Assembly: GCA_013298075.1 (NCBI GenBank)
Contig: JAAFJG010000007.1
Location: forward strand, 51,705 to 115,704
Direction: 5' to 3'
DNA: 64,000 bases
Source: Cytophagales bacterium
GTDB lineage: Bacteria > Bacteroidota > Bacteroidia > Cytophagales > Microscillaceae
Made by a program: the position numbers and the translations under genes. This document shows, piece by piece, positions 26,596 to 35,566 of the stretch. Below the pieces are notes generated by a model. That model searched no databases and was not told the DNA's origin. It was given only the letters and a program-made list of their open reading frames with translations. Position 1 is the stretch's first letter. Every line of letters starts with the position of its first letter.

Positions 26596-27579
26596 TTAAC
26601 TTTCTTTTAGAGCATTTTCTAATCTTTTTTGACTAATCTCAAAATACTCTTTTTGAAGTTCAAAGCCTACAAAATTTCGTTTGAGCGTTAAAGAAGCAAC
26701 TCCTGTACTTCCACTTCCAGTAAATGGGTCTAATATAGTTTGATTTTCAAAACTTACCAATTTAATTAAATGTTGCATTAAATCAACAGGTTTTAAAGTA
26801 GGGTGATTATTAAAACTATCTGCGTTTTGTCGGACTTTTGGCACAACAAAAAACTTATCATATCCATCTTCAAATTCATCGGTTCTTAAAATATTAGCAC
26901 TCACTCTCCCATCTGTATGCGGATTATGTCCTACTTTTCCTTCACCTTTTGCGTAAGGAATACGCGTTTGCTCTAAATTTAAAGCCCCTGTCCCATATTT
27001 AATTATGTTTTGAGCCACATTTAATCCTTTTTCTATAGGTTTTTGCATCAAAATAATAGGCTCGTAGGCAGGTTTTAAACCCAATCCTGCTCCTTTATAT
27101 TTAATACCTAAGTCAGAATTTGGTTCATATTTTAATTTTTCATTGTCTGAGTAATAATTTTCTGCTCCTCCTTTTTTATAGCCCTGCACATAGTTATACT
27201 TTCCTATGACTTTACTTTCTATACCCAATTCCTTATCCACATCTAAAGCAATATCTCTACTTTTTGGCATACCATTCAAGTATGCCCAAAATAAAACATC
27301 TTTGATAATAAAACCACTATCTTCCAAATCTACCATGAGTCTGTGCATCAACCGAATAGAAGAAAACACTAAACCAAATGAACCACTTTTTAAAACTCTT
27401 ATACTATCCTCCCAAATTTGTTTTTGTGGTAAAGTCTTGTCCCATTCGTGATTTTGAAAGGAAATACCATAAGGTGGGTCTGTAATAAGTGCGTCAATAC
27501 TGCTATCAACCAAAGGCGAAAGTCCATAACAAGATTCATTAAATATCTCGTAGGGTTTTGATATTGTTAGGTTTGACAT
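26596..27579 (-). CDS. Site-specific DNA methyltransferase (beta-type order, DPPY)
   Basis: 327-residue SAM-dependent amino-methyltransferase. Motif IV DPPYGISF is at residues 34-41 and motif I DPFTGSGSTGVAS at 284-296, with HPTLKPVDLM at 259-268, so motif order is IV before I (beta group, N6-adenine or N4-cytosine). Residues ~105-250 are the variable region likely to read the DNA site. The DNA target cannot be told from sequence. It is last in a leftward run after an AlkB-type dioxygenase gene and a PD-(D/E)XK-like gene. A -7-like TATTTTTG on the minus strand (27615-27608) may give it its own transcript. No recognised restriction subunit is adjacent except possibly the gene at 27673. Confidence 0.9.
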   Translation of the reverse strand: MSNLTISKPYEIFNESCYGLSPLVDSSIDALITDPPYGISFQNHEWDKTLPQKQIWEDSIRVLKSGSFGLVFSSIRLMHRLMVDLEDSGFIIKDVLFWAYLNGMPKSRDIALDVDKELGIESKVIGKYNYVQGYKKGGAENYYSDNEKLKYEPNSDLGIKYKGAGLGLKPAYEPIILMQKPIEKGLNVAQNIIKYGTGALNLEQTRIPYAKGEGKVGHNPHTDGRVSANILRTDEFEDGYDKFFVVPKVRQNADSFNNHPTLKPVDLMQHLIKLVSFENQTILDPFTGSGSTGVASLTLKRNFVGFELQKEYFEISQKRLENALKES

Positions 27580-27672
27580 AGTTAATAATTGTTTTACTAT
27601 ATTTTATCAAAAATATTAAGAAAGCATCTAAAAAATAAACTGCCCAAATATTAAGATATTTATCTTTTATTT

Positions 27673-28278
27673 TTATTGGAGTATATTTTTATAATAATCA
27701 ACAATACTTTGAAAAACTCCAAGTAAATCATTAATATCACCTAAGTAATACTTCTTATCATCAATATATAATTTATCTGAATATTCAATGAATTGCCAAA
27801 TATCGCCTGTTGTCGTGCAACCGTATAGTTTTTCGATGATAATACCTTTTTTTTCGTTGTATTTTTTTGCTCCTACTAATTGTGCGGAACATTGTTTAAT
27901 TCCTTCTTCTAAATCATTTCGTTTTGCTTCCACAATTTGAAAAATAGGTACATTAATTTCATACGATTGTGTATCTTTGGTCAAAATAAAATCACATTCT
28001 CCCAACAAACCTGTTTCTTTCTCTCCTACTAAAGTTTCTCCTGAATAAATAGTAAAAAACTTTTGATTAAGCAAACGTAGTTCTTTCAATATCGGCACAA
28101 CTATCCACTCGCTTTTTGCCTTTTCTGTTTTAATAGGCATTTCTGTGCTTTCTTCTAACTCAAAAATCAATCTTTCAGTGGGTTGAATTGGTTTTGAATT
28201 AAATTGCAAGCGTTTTCGTTGGTGTTTTACGCCAAATTTTTGTTCTAAATCAGATAAAGTAAAATCAGAGTATGCCAT
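27673..28278 (-). CDS. PD-(D/E)XK nuclease-like protein of unknown function
   Basis: 201-residue protein starting MAYSDFTLSDLEQKFGV. It carries an arrangement typical of the PD-(D/E)XK fold: Glu57 in SEWIVVPIL, Asp96 in GECDFIL, then Glu117-Ala-Lys119 in FQIVEAKRND, and Gln129/Gln133 in IKQCSAQL, followed by YGCTTTGDIWQF. I know this layout as an abundant uncharacterised family in cyanobacteria and Bacteroidota. Nuclease activity is inference. It sits between an AlkB-type dioxygenase gene (72 bp upstream) and a DNA methyltransferase gene (93 bp downstream), all on the minus strand, so a role in DNA modification, repair or restriction is possible but unproven. Confidence 0.7.
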   Translation of the reverse strand: MAYSDFTLSDLEQKFGVKHQRKRLQFNSKPIQPTERLIFELEESTEMPIKTEKAKSEWIVVPILKELRLLNQKFFTIYSGETLVGEKETGLLGECDFILTKDTQSYEINVPIFQIVEAKRNDLEEGIKQCSAQLVGAKKYNEKKGIIIEKLYGCTTTGDIWQFIEYSDKLYIDDKKYYLGDINDLLGVFQSIVDYYKNILQ

Positions 28279-28350
28279 TTTTTTAATTTTATTAGTAGAA
28301 TATAAACGAATTTTGTCCTCACAAATTGCTTGTATTCAATAGTATTTTAT

Positions 28351-29028
28351 TTATATCTCACAAGTATTCACGATTACATTTCGGAAAGTCAATGAAATTC
28401 TTGTGTTTCTTTCGTGTTTTTGATTGTTGAAAAAATCCGATTTTTTACCTTGTATTCCGTGTGTCCAATGATAACGGGCTGCCTCTTTTAAAACGACTAA
28501 ACTTCTCGGTTCTAACAAAACTTCTATTTTTTCTTTTGTATTTTTATTGATAAAATCCATTACACAAGTTGAACCCAAACTCAATGAAACAATCGTATCA
28601 CCAAAACAAGGCTCGCAATCCACGTGATTTGCAATGCCTTGTCCTGCTAAATATTCATTGATAATAAGTTGGTCAGGTAGATTTTTCATCAAATTATCAT
28701 CTTTTAATTTTTCAGAAAAAGGTAAAACCCAAGAGGGTAATTCGCCAATTTTCATCGTATAATCAATGAATCGGGCTTTATAATTATATTTATAGCCATA
28801 ATGTTGAACTCTACGTTTTAAATCATCTAACCATTTTTCAGCATTTACATTTTGCCACAAAAAATTATGTTCTTCTTGCGTAATGTACTCAGGAATATAA
28901 ACCAACCCTTCGATATGAGATAACATAGTCAAATCATTCAAGGTTTTAGGTTTAGATTTAGGTTTAGAAATTGATGTATTTTCAACTTTTTGAGGTGTAT
29001 CAAAAATTGAAAGTTGTGGTATTTGCAT
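28351..29028 (-). CDS. AlkB-type 2-oxoglutarate/Fe(II)-dependent dioxygenase
   Basis: 225-residue dioxygenase of the AlkB nucleic-acid demethylase family (not the alkane hydroxylase at 2038). The iron triad is HxD at His135-Asp137 (ANHVDCEP) and His190 (HWTHGI). The 2-oxoglutarate-binding arginines are in NTRISLTFRNV (Arg210, Arg216). The GLVYIPEYIT start and the RYHWTHGI form are closest to ALKBH8/AlkB-like proteins of bacteria. Expected activity is oxidative removal of alkyl groups from DNA or RNA bases. It precedes the PD-(D/E)XK-like and methyltransferase genes and follows gldB by 59 bp. The first ~35 residues are lysine- and serine-rich and unlikely to be folded. Confidence 0.88.
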   Translation of the reverse strand: MQIPQLSIFDTPQKVENTSISKPKSKPKTLNDLTMLSHIEGLVYIPEYITQEEHNFLWQNVNAEKWLDDLKRRVQHYGYKYNYKARFIDYTMKIGELPSWVLPFSEKLKDDNLMKNLPDQLIINEYLAGQGIANHVDCEPCFGDTIVSLSLGSTCVMDFINKNTKEKIEVLLEPRSLVVLKEAARYHWTHGIQGKKSDFFNNQKHERNTRISLTFRNVIVNTCEI

Positions 29029-29087
29029 TTTTTTTTAGTTTTTATATTGATAAAATTTCAAAAACCATTCATTTCTTTCCAAAAAAA

Positions 29088-30131
29088 TTACTGTCCATTA
29101 TACCCTGCTTTTTCAAAAATAAGTTGAGCGTTTTGCGTTTTCATTAGTTTTTGAAAACTAACATCTTTATTTTTTTGTAAATAATTTTGGATTATTCTCC
29201 AACCAAACCATTGTCCTATGCGTGCAGGACATTCTTTATTAATTTCAGCAATATAAGGTCTGTCTTCGAGATACGCTTTTTTATCTAAATCTTTGGTAGA
29301 AAATAATAATTTTTTTTCTAAAAAATGATTCCATAAAAAAACACGATTTTTTTCATCACTAATATTTTTAACTTGTTGTTGAGAATAACGCATCAACAAA
29401 CTATCAGGCAAACAAGGCATCGCTCTTTTGACAAATTCTAAAGATTTTCCATAATAAACCATATCTGCCGCCATTGTTTTATCGCTTAAATCAGATTGAT
29501 TATAACCATTTGCCAAAAAAAGCAAACAAAACGGAACGATAGATTTTTGGTGATAATGTTGCCAAATATAATCGGGATATTCTTCTCTGCGAGGTCTATA
29601 TCTTACATTTTTACCCAAAAAAAACTCCAAACTAATCACTATCATATCTTTATCGACATAAAATTCGAGTCCGCCAAAACTTTTCAGCCCTGTGATAGTT
29701 GTATAAATAATTGGCTCTTTAAAATCTGGAAAATAATGTTTGATATGTTTGAATGCTTCTGCAAATTCATTTTCAATATTTTTAAAATCTCCAAATGCTT
29801 TTTCGCAATCTTGATACAAAGTATCTAAATATTTATCATTGACCATTTTTGTCAAAGACTTGATTATTTTTTTTTCTTCGTTGATACTGTCTTTTGTAAA
29901 TTTTATTCCAAAAAATCTATCTCTGATAAGTGGATATTTTTGTAATAATTTTTTGATAGTATTTGTATCTTTTTGAGCAAATAATTCCTTTTCAAATCGA
30001 ATTACTTTTGTGTTTATTTTGATATTTGAAACATCAACTTGATTTTTGCAATGATTTTCTTTGGTATTGCTGCCGCCACAAGCATACAATATCGAGATAA
30101 TTAACAATAACAGCATATTTTTTTTGAACAT
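29088..30131 (-). CDS. gldB: Gliding motility lipoprotein GldB
   Basis: 347-residue lipoprotein with signal MFKKNMLLLLIISILYACGGS (Cys at 18). The body matches the GldB family: VIRFEKELFAQ near the start, a SFGGLEFYVDKDMIVISLEFFLG stretch, YPDYIWQHYHQKSIVPF, MVYYGKSLEF, and the C-terminal ARIGQWFGWRIIQNYLQ. GldB is needed for gliding and type IX secretion in Flavobacterium. A longer frame from 30287 overlaps ridA and lacks a signal at its start, so 30131 is chosen. It follows ridA by 74 bp on the same strand. Presence of gldB suggests gliding or type IX secretion, which fits the PorE-like protein at the left edge. Confidence 0.9.
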   Translation of the reverse strand: MFKKNMLLLLIISILYACGGSNTKENHCKNQVDVSNIKINTKVIRFEKELFAQKDTNTIKKLLQKYPLIRDRFFGIKFTKDSINEEKKIIKSLTKMVNDKYLDTLYQDCEKAFGDFKNIENEFAEAFKHIKHYFPDFKEPIIYTTITGLKSFGGLEFYVDKDMIVISLEFFLGKNVRYRPRREEYPDYIWQHYHQKSIVPFCLLFLANGYNQSDLSDKTMAADMVYYGKSLEFVKRAMPCLPDSLLMRYSQQQVKNISDEKNRVFLWNHFLEKKLLFSTKDLDKKAYLEDRPYIAEINKECPARIGQWFGWRIIQNYLQKNKDVSFQKLMKTQNAQLIFEKAGYNGQ

Positions 30132-30205
30132 ATTTTTTGAAAATATTTTTAATCGTTTTATTCTTACTAAAACGTATAAATGAAATAAAAGTTGGAATAA
30201 AAAAA

Positions 30206-30628
30206 TTATTTTCCTACGTATGCCATTACTTTCAGTTCGATAGCAATCGGAGTTGGCAAACAATTTATTTCTAAAGTAGTGCGACAAGGCTTATTTTCCT
30301 TAAAATATTCCGCATATAATTGATTATAAATCGAAAAATCATCTTTCATATTGGTTAAAAAAACGGTAACATCAACAATATTTTCCCATTTTGCTCCTGC
30401 ATCTTCTAAAATATATTTAATATTTTGAAAAACAGCGTGGCATTGTATTGCTATATCATAACTGATAATATTACCCTTTTCGTCCAATTCTACGCCCGGT
30501 ATTTTTTTTGTTCCTTTTTGTCGTGGACCTACGCCTGATAAAAATAAAAAATCTCCCACACGCTTTGCATGCGGATACGCACCTACAGGTTCGGGTGCTT
30601 GCGAAGAATTAAAATCTTGTTTTTCCAT
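30206..30628 (-). CDS. ridA: RidA family reactive enamine/imine deaminase
   Basis: 140-residue protein of the RidA/YjgF/UK114 family, a trimeric deaminase that removes reactive 2-aminoacrylate or similar enamines made by PLP enzymes. Signatures are APEPVGAYPHAKRVGDFLFLSGVGP near the start and CRTTLEINCLPTPIAIELKVMAY at the end with the conserved Arg. It has an insert GTKKIPGVELDEKG, as in 2-aminomuconate deaminase-like members. The ATG at 30628 gives the family start; an upstream ATG at 30706 adds a non-homologous hydrophobic stretch. It heads the leftward run with gldB; a minus-strand TATTTTTG at 30691-30684 is a fair -7 box. Confidence 0.88.
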   Translation of the reverse strand: MEKQDFNSSQAPEPVGAYPHAKRVGDFLFLSGVGPRQKGTKKIPGVELDEKGNIISYDIAIQCHAVFQNIKYILEDAGAKWENIVDVTVFLTNMKDDFSIYNQLYAEYFKENKPCRTTLEINCLPTPIAIELKVMAYVGK

Positions 30629-30683
30629 GATAGTTTTATTTATTTTTGGTAATAAAATAAGAATAAATAACGAATATTTTTTA

Positions 30684-30691
30684 CAAAAATA
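30684..30691 (-). promoter_or_regulatory. -7 element for ridA
   Basis: Minus strand TATTTTTG at 30691-30684, 55 bp before the ATG. A possible -33 TTG at 30717-30715 has a 23 bp spacer. Confidence 0.45.
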
Positions 30692-30833
30692 CGCAATAAA
30701 AATCAAATCATAAACAATAAACCTAAAATTATTTCAATAACCCAAAACTCTGTTATTTAAAATTTAACAATAGGAACTTTTTTTATTTTTTTAATGTTAC
30801 AAAAAGATAAACTAAAAAAAAGATTTATTTTGT

Positions 30834-30911
30834 ACTTTTTTAAGATATAAATCTTTAAAAATCAAGTAAATCAATCTTAAAAATCACTTAAATCATATAA
30901 ATCTTGGCATA
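30834..30911 (+). repeat. Family 3 AATC-periodic repeat, copy 2
   Basis: AATC recurs about every 9 nt (AAAAATCAAGTAAATCAATC, then AAAAATCACTTAAATC, ending AAATCTTGGCAT). It ends 13 bp before the fumarylacetoacetase ATG. The rest of the gap between 30692 and 30834 is AT-rich with nothing else recognised. Confidence 0.65.
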
Positions 30912-30924
30912 AAAATCAAAAATA

Positions 30925-32211
30925 ATGTTACAAAACGAAGATATATTTAGCTGGGAATCTTGGGTAGAAATTCCTAAAAATTCTGATTTTTCTTTACAAA
31001 ATTTGCCTTATTGCATTTTTTCTACTGCTGATAATCACACCAAAAAAATAGGCATTGGCATTGGTGAATATGTGATTGATTTGCACCAAGCACAAGAATT
31101 AAATTTTTTTGATGGTATAGATTTCCCTCAAAATTTTTTTTTAAACGATGCTTTGAATGATTTTATTAGTCTGGGCAAAGTAATCACAAACACTATTAGA
31201 GAAATAATAATGTTTGATTTGAAAAAAGAAAATGGTACTGCAGACTCAGAAAATATTTTATTTGACCATCAAAATCAAATACTTATTCCACAAAAAAATG
31301 CTATTTTTCATCTCCCTGTCAAAATTGGTGATTATACCGATTTTTATTCGAGTCGAGAACACGCCACGAATGTAGGCACGATGTTTCGAGACCCTAATAA
31401 TGCACTTTTACCGAATTGGTTACATTTGCCTGTCGCATATCACGGGCGAGCATCGTCGATTATAGTTTCGGGAACGGATATTTATAGACCAAAAGGACAA
31501 ACCAAAGCACCTGACGCAGAAAAACCAATTTTTCAAGCTACAAAATTATTAGATTTTGAATTAGAAATGGGATTTATTGTAGGAAAAGGAACTGATTTAG
31601 GCGAAAATATCACCACAGAAAATGCAGAAGAACATATTTTTGGAATGGTTTTGTTTAATGATTGGTCGGCAAGAGATATTCAAACGTGGGAATATGTGCC
31701 TTTAGGTCCGTTTTTAGCGAAAAACTTTGCGTCTGCAATGTCGCCTTGGGTAGTTGTGATGGAGGCTTTAGAATATTTTAAAGTCGAAACGCCTCCACAA
31801 AGTGAAGTCTTAGATTATTTGAAATTTAAAGGTAAAAAAAGTTTTGATATTCAATTAGAAGTGTTTATAAAACCACAAAATTCAGAAGAAAAATTGGTTT
31901 CTACAAGCAATCACAAATTTTTATATTGGAATATCAGCCAACAATTAGCCCATCATACTGTGAATGGTTGCAATATGAATGTGGGTGATTTGTGTGCATC
32001 AGGAACAATTAGCGGAAGTACGCCTGATTCTTATGGCTCGATGTTAGAATTAACTTGGCGCGGCACAAAACCAATTTTAATGCACGATAACACAGAAAGA
32101 AAATTTATCAATGATTATGACACGGTAATTATGCGTGGATTTTGTGAAAAAAATGGCAAAAGAATCGGTTTTGGTGAGGTAAGTAATTTTGTATTGCCTG
32201 CAAAATCATAA
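30925..32211 (+). CDS. fahA: Fumarylacetoacetase
   Basis: 428-residue cytoplasmic hydrolase that splits 4-fumarylacetoacetate to fumarate and acetoacetate, last step of tyrosine degradation. Family blocks: an N-terminal SH3-like domain, then YTDFYSSREHATNVGTMFRD with the catalytic His and metal-binding Asp region, LPVAYHGRASSIIVSG, KLLDFELEMGFIVGKG with metal-binding Glu residues, VLFNDWSARDIQTWEY, and SGTISGSTPDSYGSMLEL. Length is normal. Other homogentisate-pathway genes are not adjacent. The gene is followed after 10 bp by a family 1 repeat. Confidence 0.95.
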   Translation: MLQNEDIFSWESWVEIPKNSDFSLQNLPYCIFSTADNHTKKIGIGIGEYVIDLHQAQELNFFDGIDFPQNFFLNDALNDFISLGKVITNTIREIIMFDLKKENGTADSENILFDHQNQILIPQKNAIFHLPVKIGDYTDFYSSREHATNVGTMFRDPNNALLPNWLHLPVAYHGRASSIIVSGTDIYRPKGQTKAPDAEKPIFQATKLLDFELEMGFIVGKGTDLGENITTENAEEHIFGMVLFNDWSARDIQTWEYVPLGPFLAKNFASAMSPWVVVMEALEYFKVETPPQSEVLDYLKFKGKKSFDIQLEVFIKPQNSEEKLVSTSNHKFLYWNISQQLAHHTVNGCNMNVGDLCASGTISGSTPDSYGSMLELTWRGTKPILMHDNTERKFINDYDTVIMRGFCEKNGKRIGFGEVSNFVLPAKS

Positions 32212-32221
32212 AAACAAAAAA

Positions 32222-32434
32222 GGTTCTTAGGAAATTTGTGCGGAAAATGAAAATGTTTTTTGAAATGTGTTTTTTGAATTGCCTCCAGATTTATCTGGAG
32301 GATAATATAAAATTCAATTGTTGGCTTTAGCCAAAAATCTCTCCGTTTTTCAAATTGATATTTTTCTATATTTTCAAAATAAATGGCTATTTATAATAGA
32401 ATAAAATTAGTTCCGCAAAAATTTTCCATGAACC
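32222..32434 (+). repeat. Family 1 MITE-like element, copy 2 (complete)
   Basis: 213 bp. Left end GGTTCTTAGGAAATTTGTG; right end, read on the minus strand, GGTTCATGGAAAATTTTTG; these are inverted repeats. Inside are CCTCCAGATTTATCTGGAGG, a TTGGCTTTAGCCAA palindrome and the block CAAATTGATATTTTTCTATA. It begins 10 bp after the fumarylacetoacetase stop. Confidence 0.85.
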
Positions 32435-32543
32435 TTATTTTAGAAATACATACTTCTAAAATGAGAGCATTAACATTGCCGTTTTAGATGGAATATAAAT
32501 GAGATTTTTATTGGATATAATATTTTCTACTGAGTACCTTAAT
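32435..32543. repeat. Family 2-like remnant between two family 1 copies
   Basis: GGATATAATATTTTCTACTG then AGTACCTTA (about 32513-32541) matches the inverse of the TAGGGACTAA...AATATTATACCC end seen at 63832. The left flank is not clearly matched. Confidence 0.45.
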
Positions 32544-32658
32544 CATTGCCTTTATCTGAAATCTCTGTATTTTTTAAATTGATATTTTTCTATATTTTTA
32601 AAATAAATAGCTATTCATATTAGAATAAAATTAGTTCCGCAAAAATTTTCTAAGAACT
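32544..32658 (+). repeat. Family 1 right-half fragment, copy 3
   Basis: Carries the right half of the element (AAATCTCTGTATTTTTTAAA, AATAAATAGCTATTCATATT, TTCCGCAAAAATTTTCTAAG) but lacks the left end and the CCTCCAG palindrome. The remainder of the gap to 32945 is AT-rich with no recognised feature. Confidence 0.75.
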
Positions 32659-32945
32659 AAGTAGTTTATTCATACAATCAAAATCTTGATACGATTGTAA
32701 TCTTACTTGTCCATTTCTCTCCAATATTATATTATTGAACCATCTAAATTTACTTTTAAAATATAAAAATGCTTTCACAAGGCAAAATAACTAAAAATTT
32801 TAAAAAAATCTATTATTATTATTTATTTTTTACTATTCAAAAAAATAAATTATTACTATTTTCTTACATAACCTTAACAAAAAAATTTAAACAACGTTTT
32901 AATAAAGTATAAATAAAGTGTTAATACAAATTAAATCAAATTTTT

Positions 32946-35423
32946 ATGAAGTTCAAATTTAAAATCCTTTTGCTTATTGTTTTGATAAGTCAAATGATGA
33001 TGGCTTGTAAGTCATCTTTGCCAACTATTGATAGTTTTTCTGGGAATAGAAAAGTACCACAAGGAGAAAAAACGACTTTGAGTTGGAAAGTCAGCAATGC
33101 CAAAAAAGTATATCTAATTGATAGCATTACCAATGAAAAAAGACTAATGAGCTTAGCTGATAACAAAATTCAGTTCAAACCTACAACAGATTTTGCTTAT
33201 ACTTTGGTGATAGAAGACAAAAATAAACAAATAATCGAAAAGAAATTTTCGGGAAAAGTAGTCAAAAATCCACCGATTATTGATGAATTTAAAGGCACAA
33301 CTGAATATGTTGTAGGAGAAAAAGCAGCCACGCCTTCTATCACTTGGAAAGTTAGAAAAGCAAAAAAAGTATTTATTAAAAACTATAATGAAGAGGTTGA
33401 TAAAGAAAAGGGTAAATTTTTTATGCCAATTAATCTTGATACAACACAAATAATTACACTTTTAGCAATCGGTGAATTTGGAGATTCGGCTACCGCACAA
33501 CATACAATTAAAGTTAGAAAATTAGAGGGAAATATCAGAGTAAGCAATAAATTTGGCTCACCTGAATTGATAGCAGGAGAAAATAATGTATTGACTTGGG
33601 ATTTCCCAGGCGCAGAATCTGTTGAAATTGAAAATATGGGTACATTCAAAGCCACAGACACACATATTATCGTTCCTAAAAAAGAAGATAGAAATTTTTC
33701 AGCGGAGATGACCGTTAATTATCCTAACAATAAAAAAACTAAAGTACCAATTTCTATAGCCGTTGTAAGGGTAAAATATGTCTTAATTCCCTCAAAATTA
33801 AGAGTAAGTTTATACGAAAAAGTGTTACTAACTTGGAAAACTGAAGGTGCAAAAAAAGTAAAACTATTGATAGGCAATGATGTATATGATGACTTAGAAC
33901 CATCAGGAAAACATACTTTTACAGCAAGCAAAAATACAGAAGTAAAACTAATTGTAAAGGATAAATATGACGAAGAACACGAAATAAAATGGCTGATTCG
34001 ATGTGAAGACAGACGACCATTTATTAAAAATGCCATTGATTATCAAACATTTAAAAAAGATGATAAAGAAGCAATTAAAAAACGTTTGATATTTGATATT
34101 TTTCAAGTCGATAGAAGTAAATTTCCAAATGAAATCAAATTACGTATTTTAATCACGGATACTTTGGGGAATTTTATACGTGGTTTGGCTCCGCCTGCTA
34201 TCACAGAAAAAGAAGCGAAAAAGTTTTTTATCGAATTGGTAGAAAGTATTGGGGCGCAACAACAAACGATTACGGATTTCAAAGTAAAAGAAATTAACGA
34301 ACTAAAATCTTCGCCTTATGACATTGGTTTGTGTTTAGATTATAGCGGCTCGATGTGTATGAGTATTCAACCTTTGGAAAATGCAGTGAGAAAATTTTTG
34401 AATAAAAAAGATGATGCAGACAGAATGTCTTTGGTTCGTTTTGATGATAAACTCAAAACAGAAAAAAAATTGACTTTTTCTATCAATGAATTAATCAAAG
34501 ATATAGAATGGAAAGGTTTAGATAAATTTGGAGGAAGTACGGCTTTGTATGCGGGCATAGATGAGGCTTTAGAAACTTTTGATAGTACGGCAACTGCCAA
34601 TAATAGACAAAAAAATCTATTTATTTTTACAGATGGCAACGAAAATTCTTCTTTCTCACACGCATCAAAAGGACGTTTGTTTAGAGCGATTGATTTGGCT
34701 CGCAAGGCACGTAAAAGAGGTATTAAATTATATCCAATGGGTTTGGGTGATGGCGTAAATGTAGAACTTTTGAACGCATTGGGCTGGATAACTGACGGAA
34801 AAGCGATGATTATTCCTACTGATTCTTTGATTGATGAAGCCTATTCAGAGTTGCCAAGATTGTTTAAAAATTATTATGAAATTACTTATAAACCTATCGT
34901 AAGTGGCAATAAAGAAGAAGGAAAAAGACAAATTGGTTTAAAATATTTTAATAACCGAAAAACTATCACCACTTTTACCAATTATCAAACTAATGATAAA
35001 TTTAAATTTGATGACTACGAACAAAGTTATTATAATACGAGTACAATCAATCAAAAAGGCGTAAAAATGAATAAAAAAATTATTGTTCCACCACAAGCAA
35101 TAGCATTTTTTGATTTTGATAGGGCAAATTTGAAACCAACTTTTACGGCTAATATCGAATCGGTCATTGGTTTTTTAAAATCAAATCCGAATGCAAAAGC
35201 AGATATTTTTGGGCATACTGATTTGGTCGGTACAAGCGAAAAAAATATGATTTTATCAGGACAAAGAGCGAATGAAATTAAACAATATTTCATCAAAAAA
35301 GGCATTGACCCTGCTCGTTTGGAAGTATATCCATTGGGAAAATCACAACCTATTTGGAGACAAGAAAAAGAGAAATGGCAAGCACAAGAAAATCGAAGAA
35401 TAGAAATTTTGATTTGGGAATAA
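32946..35423 (+). CDS. Lipoprotein with Ig-like repeats, VWA domain and OmpA domain
   Basis: 825-residue envelope lipoprotein (signal ...LISQMMMACKSS). The first ~350 residues hold four to five repeats with a TLSWKV/ITWKV/LTWDF/LTWKT signature, each an Ig-like beta-sandwich about 80-90 residues long. A von Willebrand A domain follows, with the MIDAS DYSGS at about residues 465-469 and ESIGA, GGSTALYAGI and FTDGNENSS further on. The C-terminus is an OmpA peptidoglycan-binding domain (FFDFDRANLKP, GHTDLVGTSEKN, RRIEILIW). It should span from the outer membrane to the wall. Function unknown; VWA-OmpA fusions are often adhesion or surface-assembly factors. Probably followed by the DUF4292 gene in a separate unit 143 bp downstream. 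Confidence 0.85.
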   Translation: MKFKFKILLLIVLISQMMMACKSSLPTIDSFSGNRKVPQGEKTTLSWKVSNAKKVYLIDSITNEKRLMSLADNKIQFKPTTDFAYTLVIEDKNKQIIEKKFSGKVVKNPPIIDEFKGTTEYVVGEKAATPSITWKVRKAKKVFIKNYNEEVDKEKGKFFMPINLDTTQIITLLAIGEFGDSATAQHTIKVRKLEGNIRVSNKFGSPELIAGENNVLTWDFPGAESVEIENMGTFKATDTHIIVPKKEDRNFSAEMTVNYPNNKKTKVPISIAVVRVKYVLIPSKLRVSLYEKVLLTWKTEGAKKVKLLIGNDVYDDLEPSGKHTFTASKNTEVKLIVKDKYDEEHEIKWLIRCEDRRPFIKNAIDYQTFKKDDKEAIKKRLIFDIFQVDRSKFPNEIKLRILITDTLGNFIRGLAPPAITEKEAKKFFIELVESIGAQQQTITDFKVKEINELKSSPYDIGLCLDYSGSMCMSIQPLENAVRKFLNKKDDADRMSLVRFDDKLKTEKKLTFSINELIKDIEWKGLDKFGGSTALYAGIDEALETFDSTATANNRQKNLFIFTDGNENSSFSHASKGRLFRAIDLARKARKRGIKLYPMGLGDGVNVELLNALGWITDGKAMIIPTDSLIDEAYSELPRLFKNYYEITYKPIVSGNKEEGKRQIGLKYFNNRKTITTFTNYQTNDKFKFDDYEQSYYNTSTINQKGVKMNKKIIVPPQAIAFFDFDRANLKPTFTANIESVIGFLKSNPNAKADIFGHTDLVGTSEKNMILSGQRANEIKQYFIKKGIDPARLEVYPLGKSQPIWRQEKEKWQAQENRRIEILIWE

Positions 35424-35566
35424 ACTTTTTTGCTTAATTTTTGGTTTTATATAAAGTATGAGGTTTTTTGAAACGTGAAATATTTATATTTCATATTTTC
35501 AAAGAAATCATACTTTATATTTTTATTTAGAAAACAATATTTTTATACTTTTTATATTACAAAAAA

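Noticed and set aside
30132..30287. N-terminal extension of gldB overlapping ridA
   Set aside because: It has no similarity to the family and would bury the lipoprotein signal that begins at 30131.
26596..30628. The leftward run considered as a mobile defence island
   Set aside because: No integrase, direct repeats or composition shift is visible, and gldB and ridA in the same run are core-type genes.
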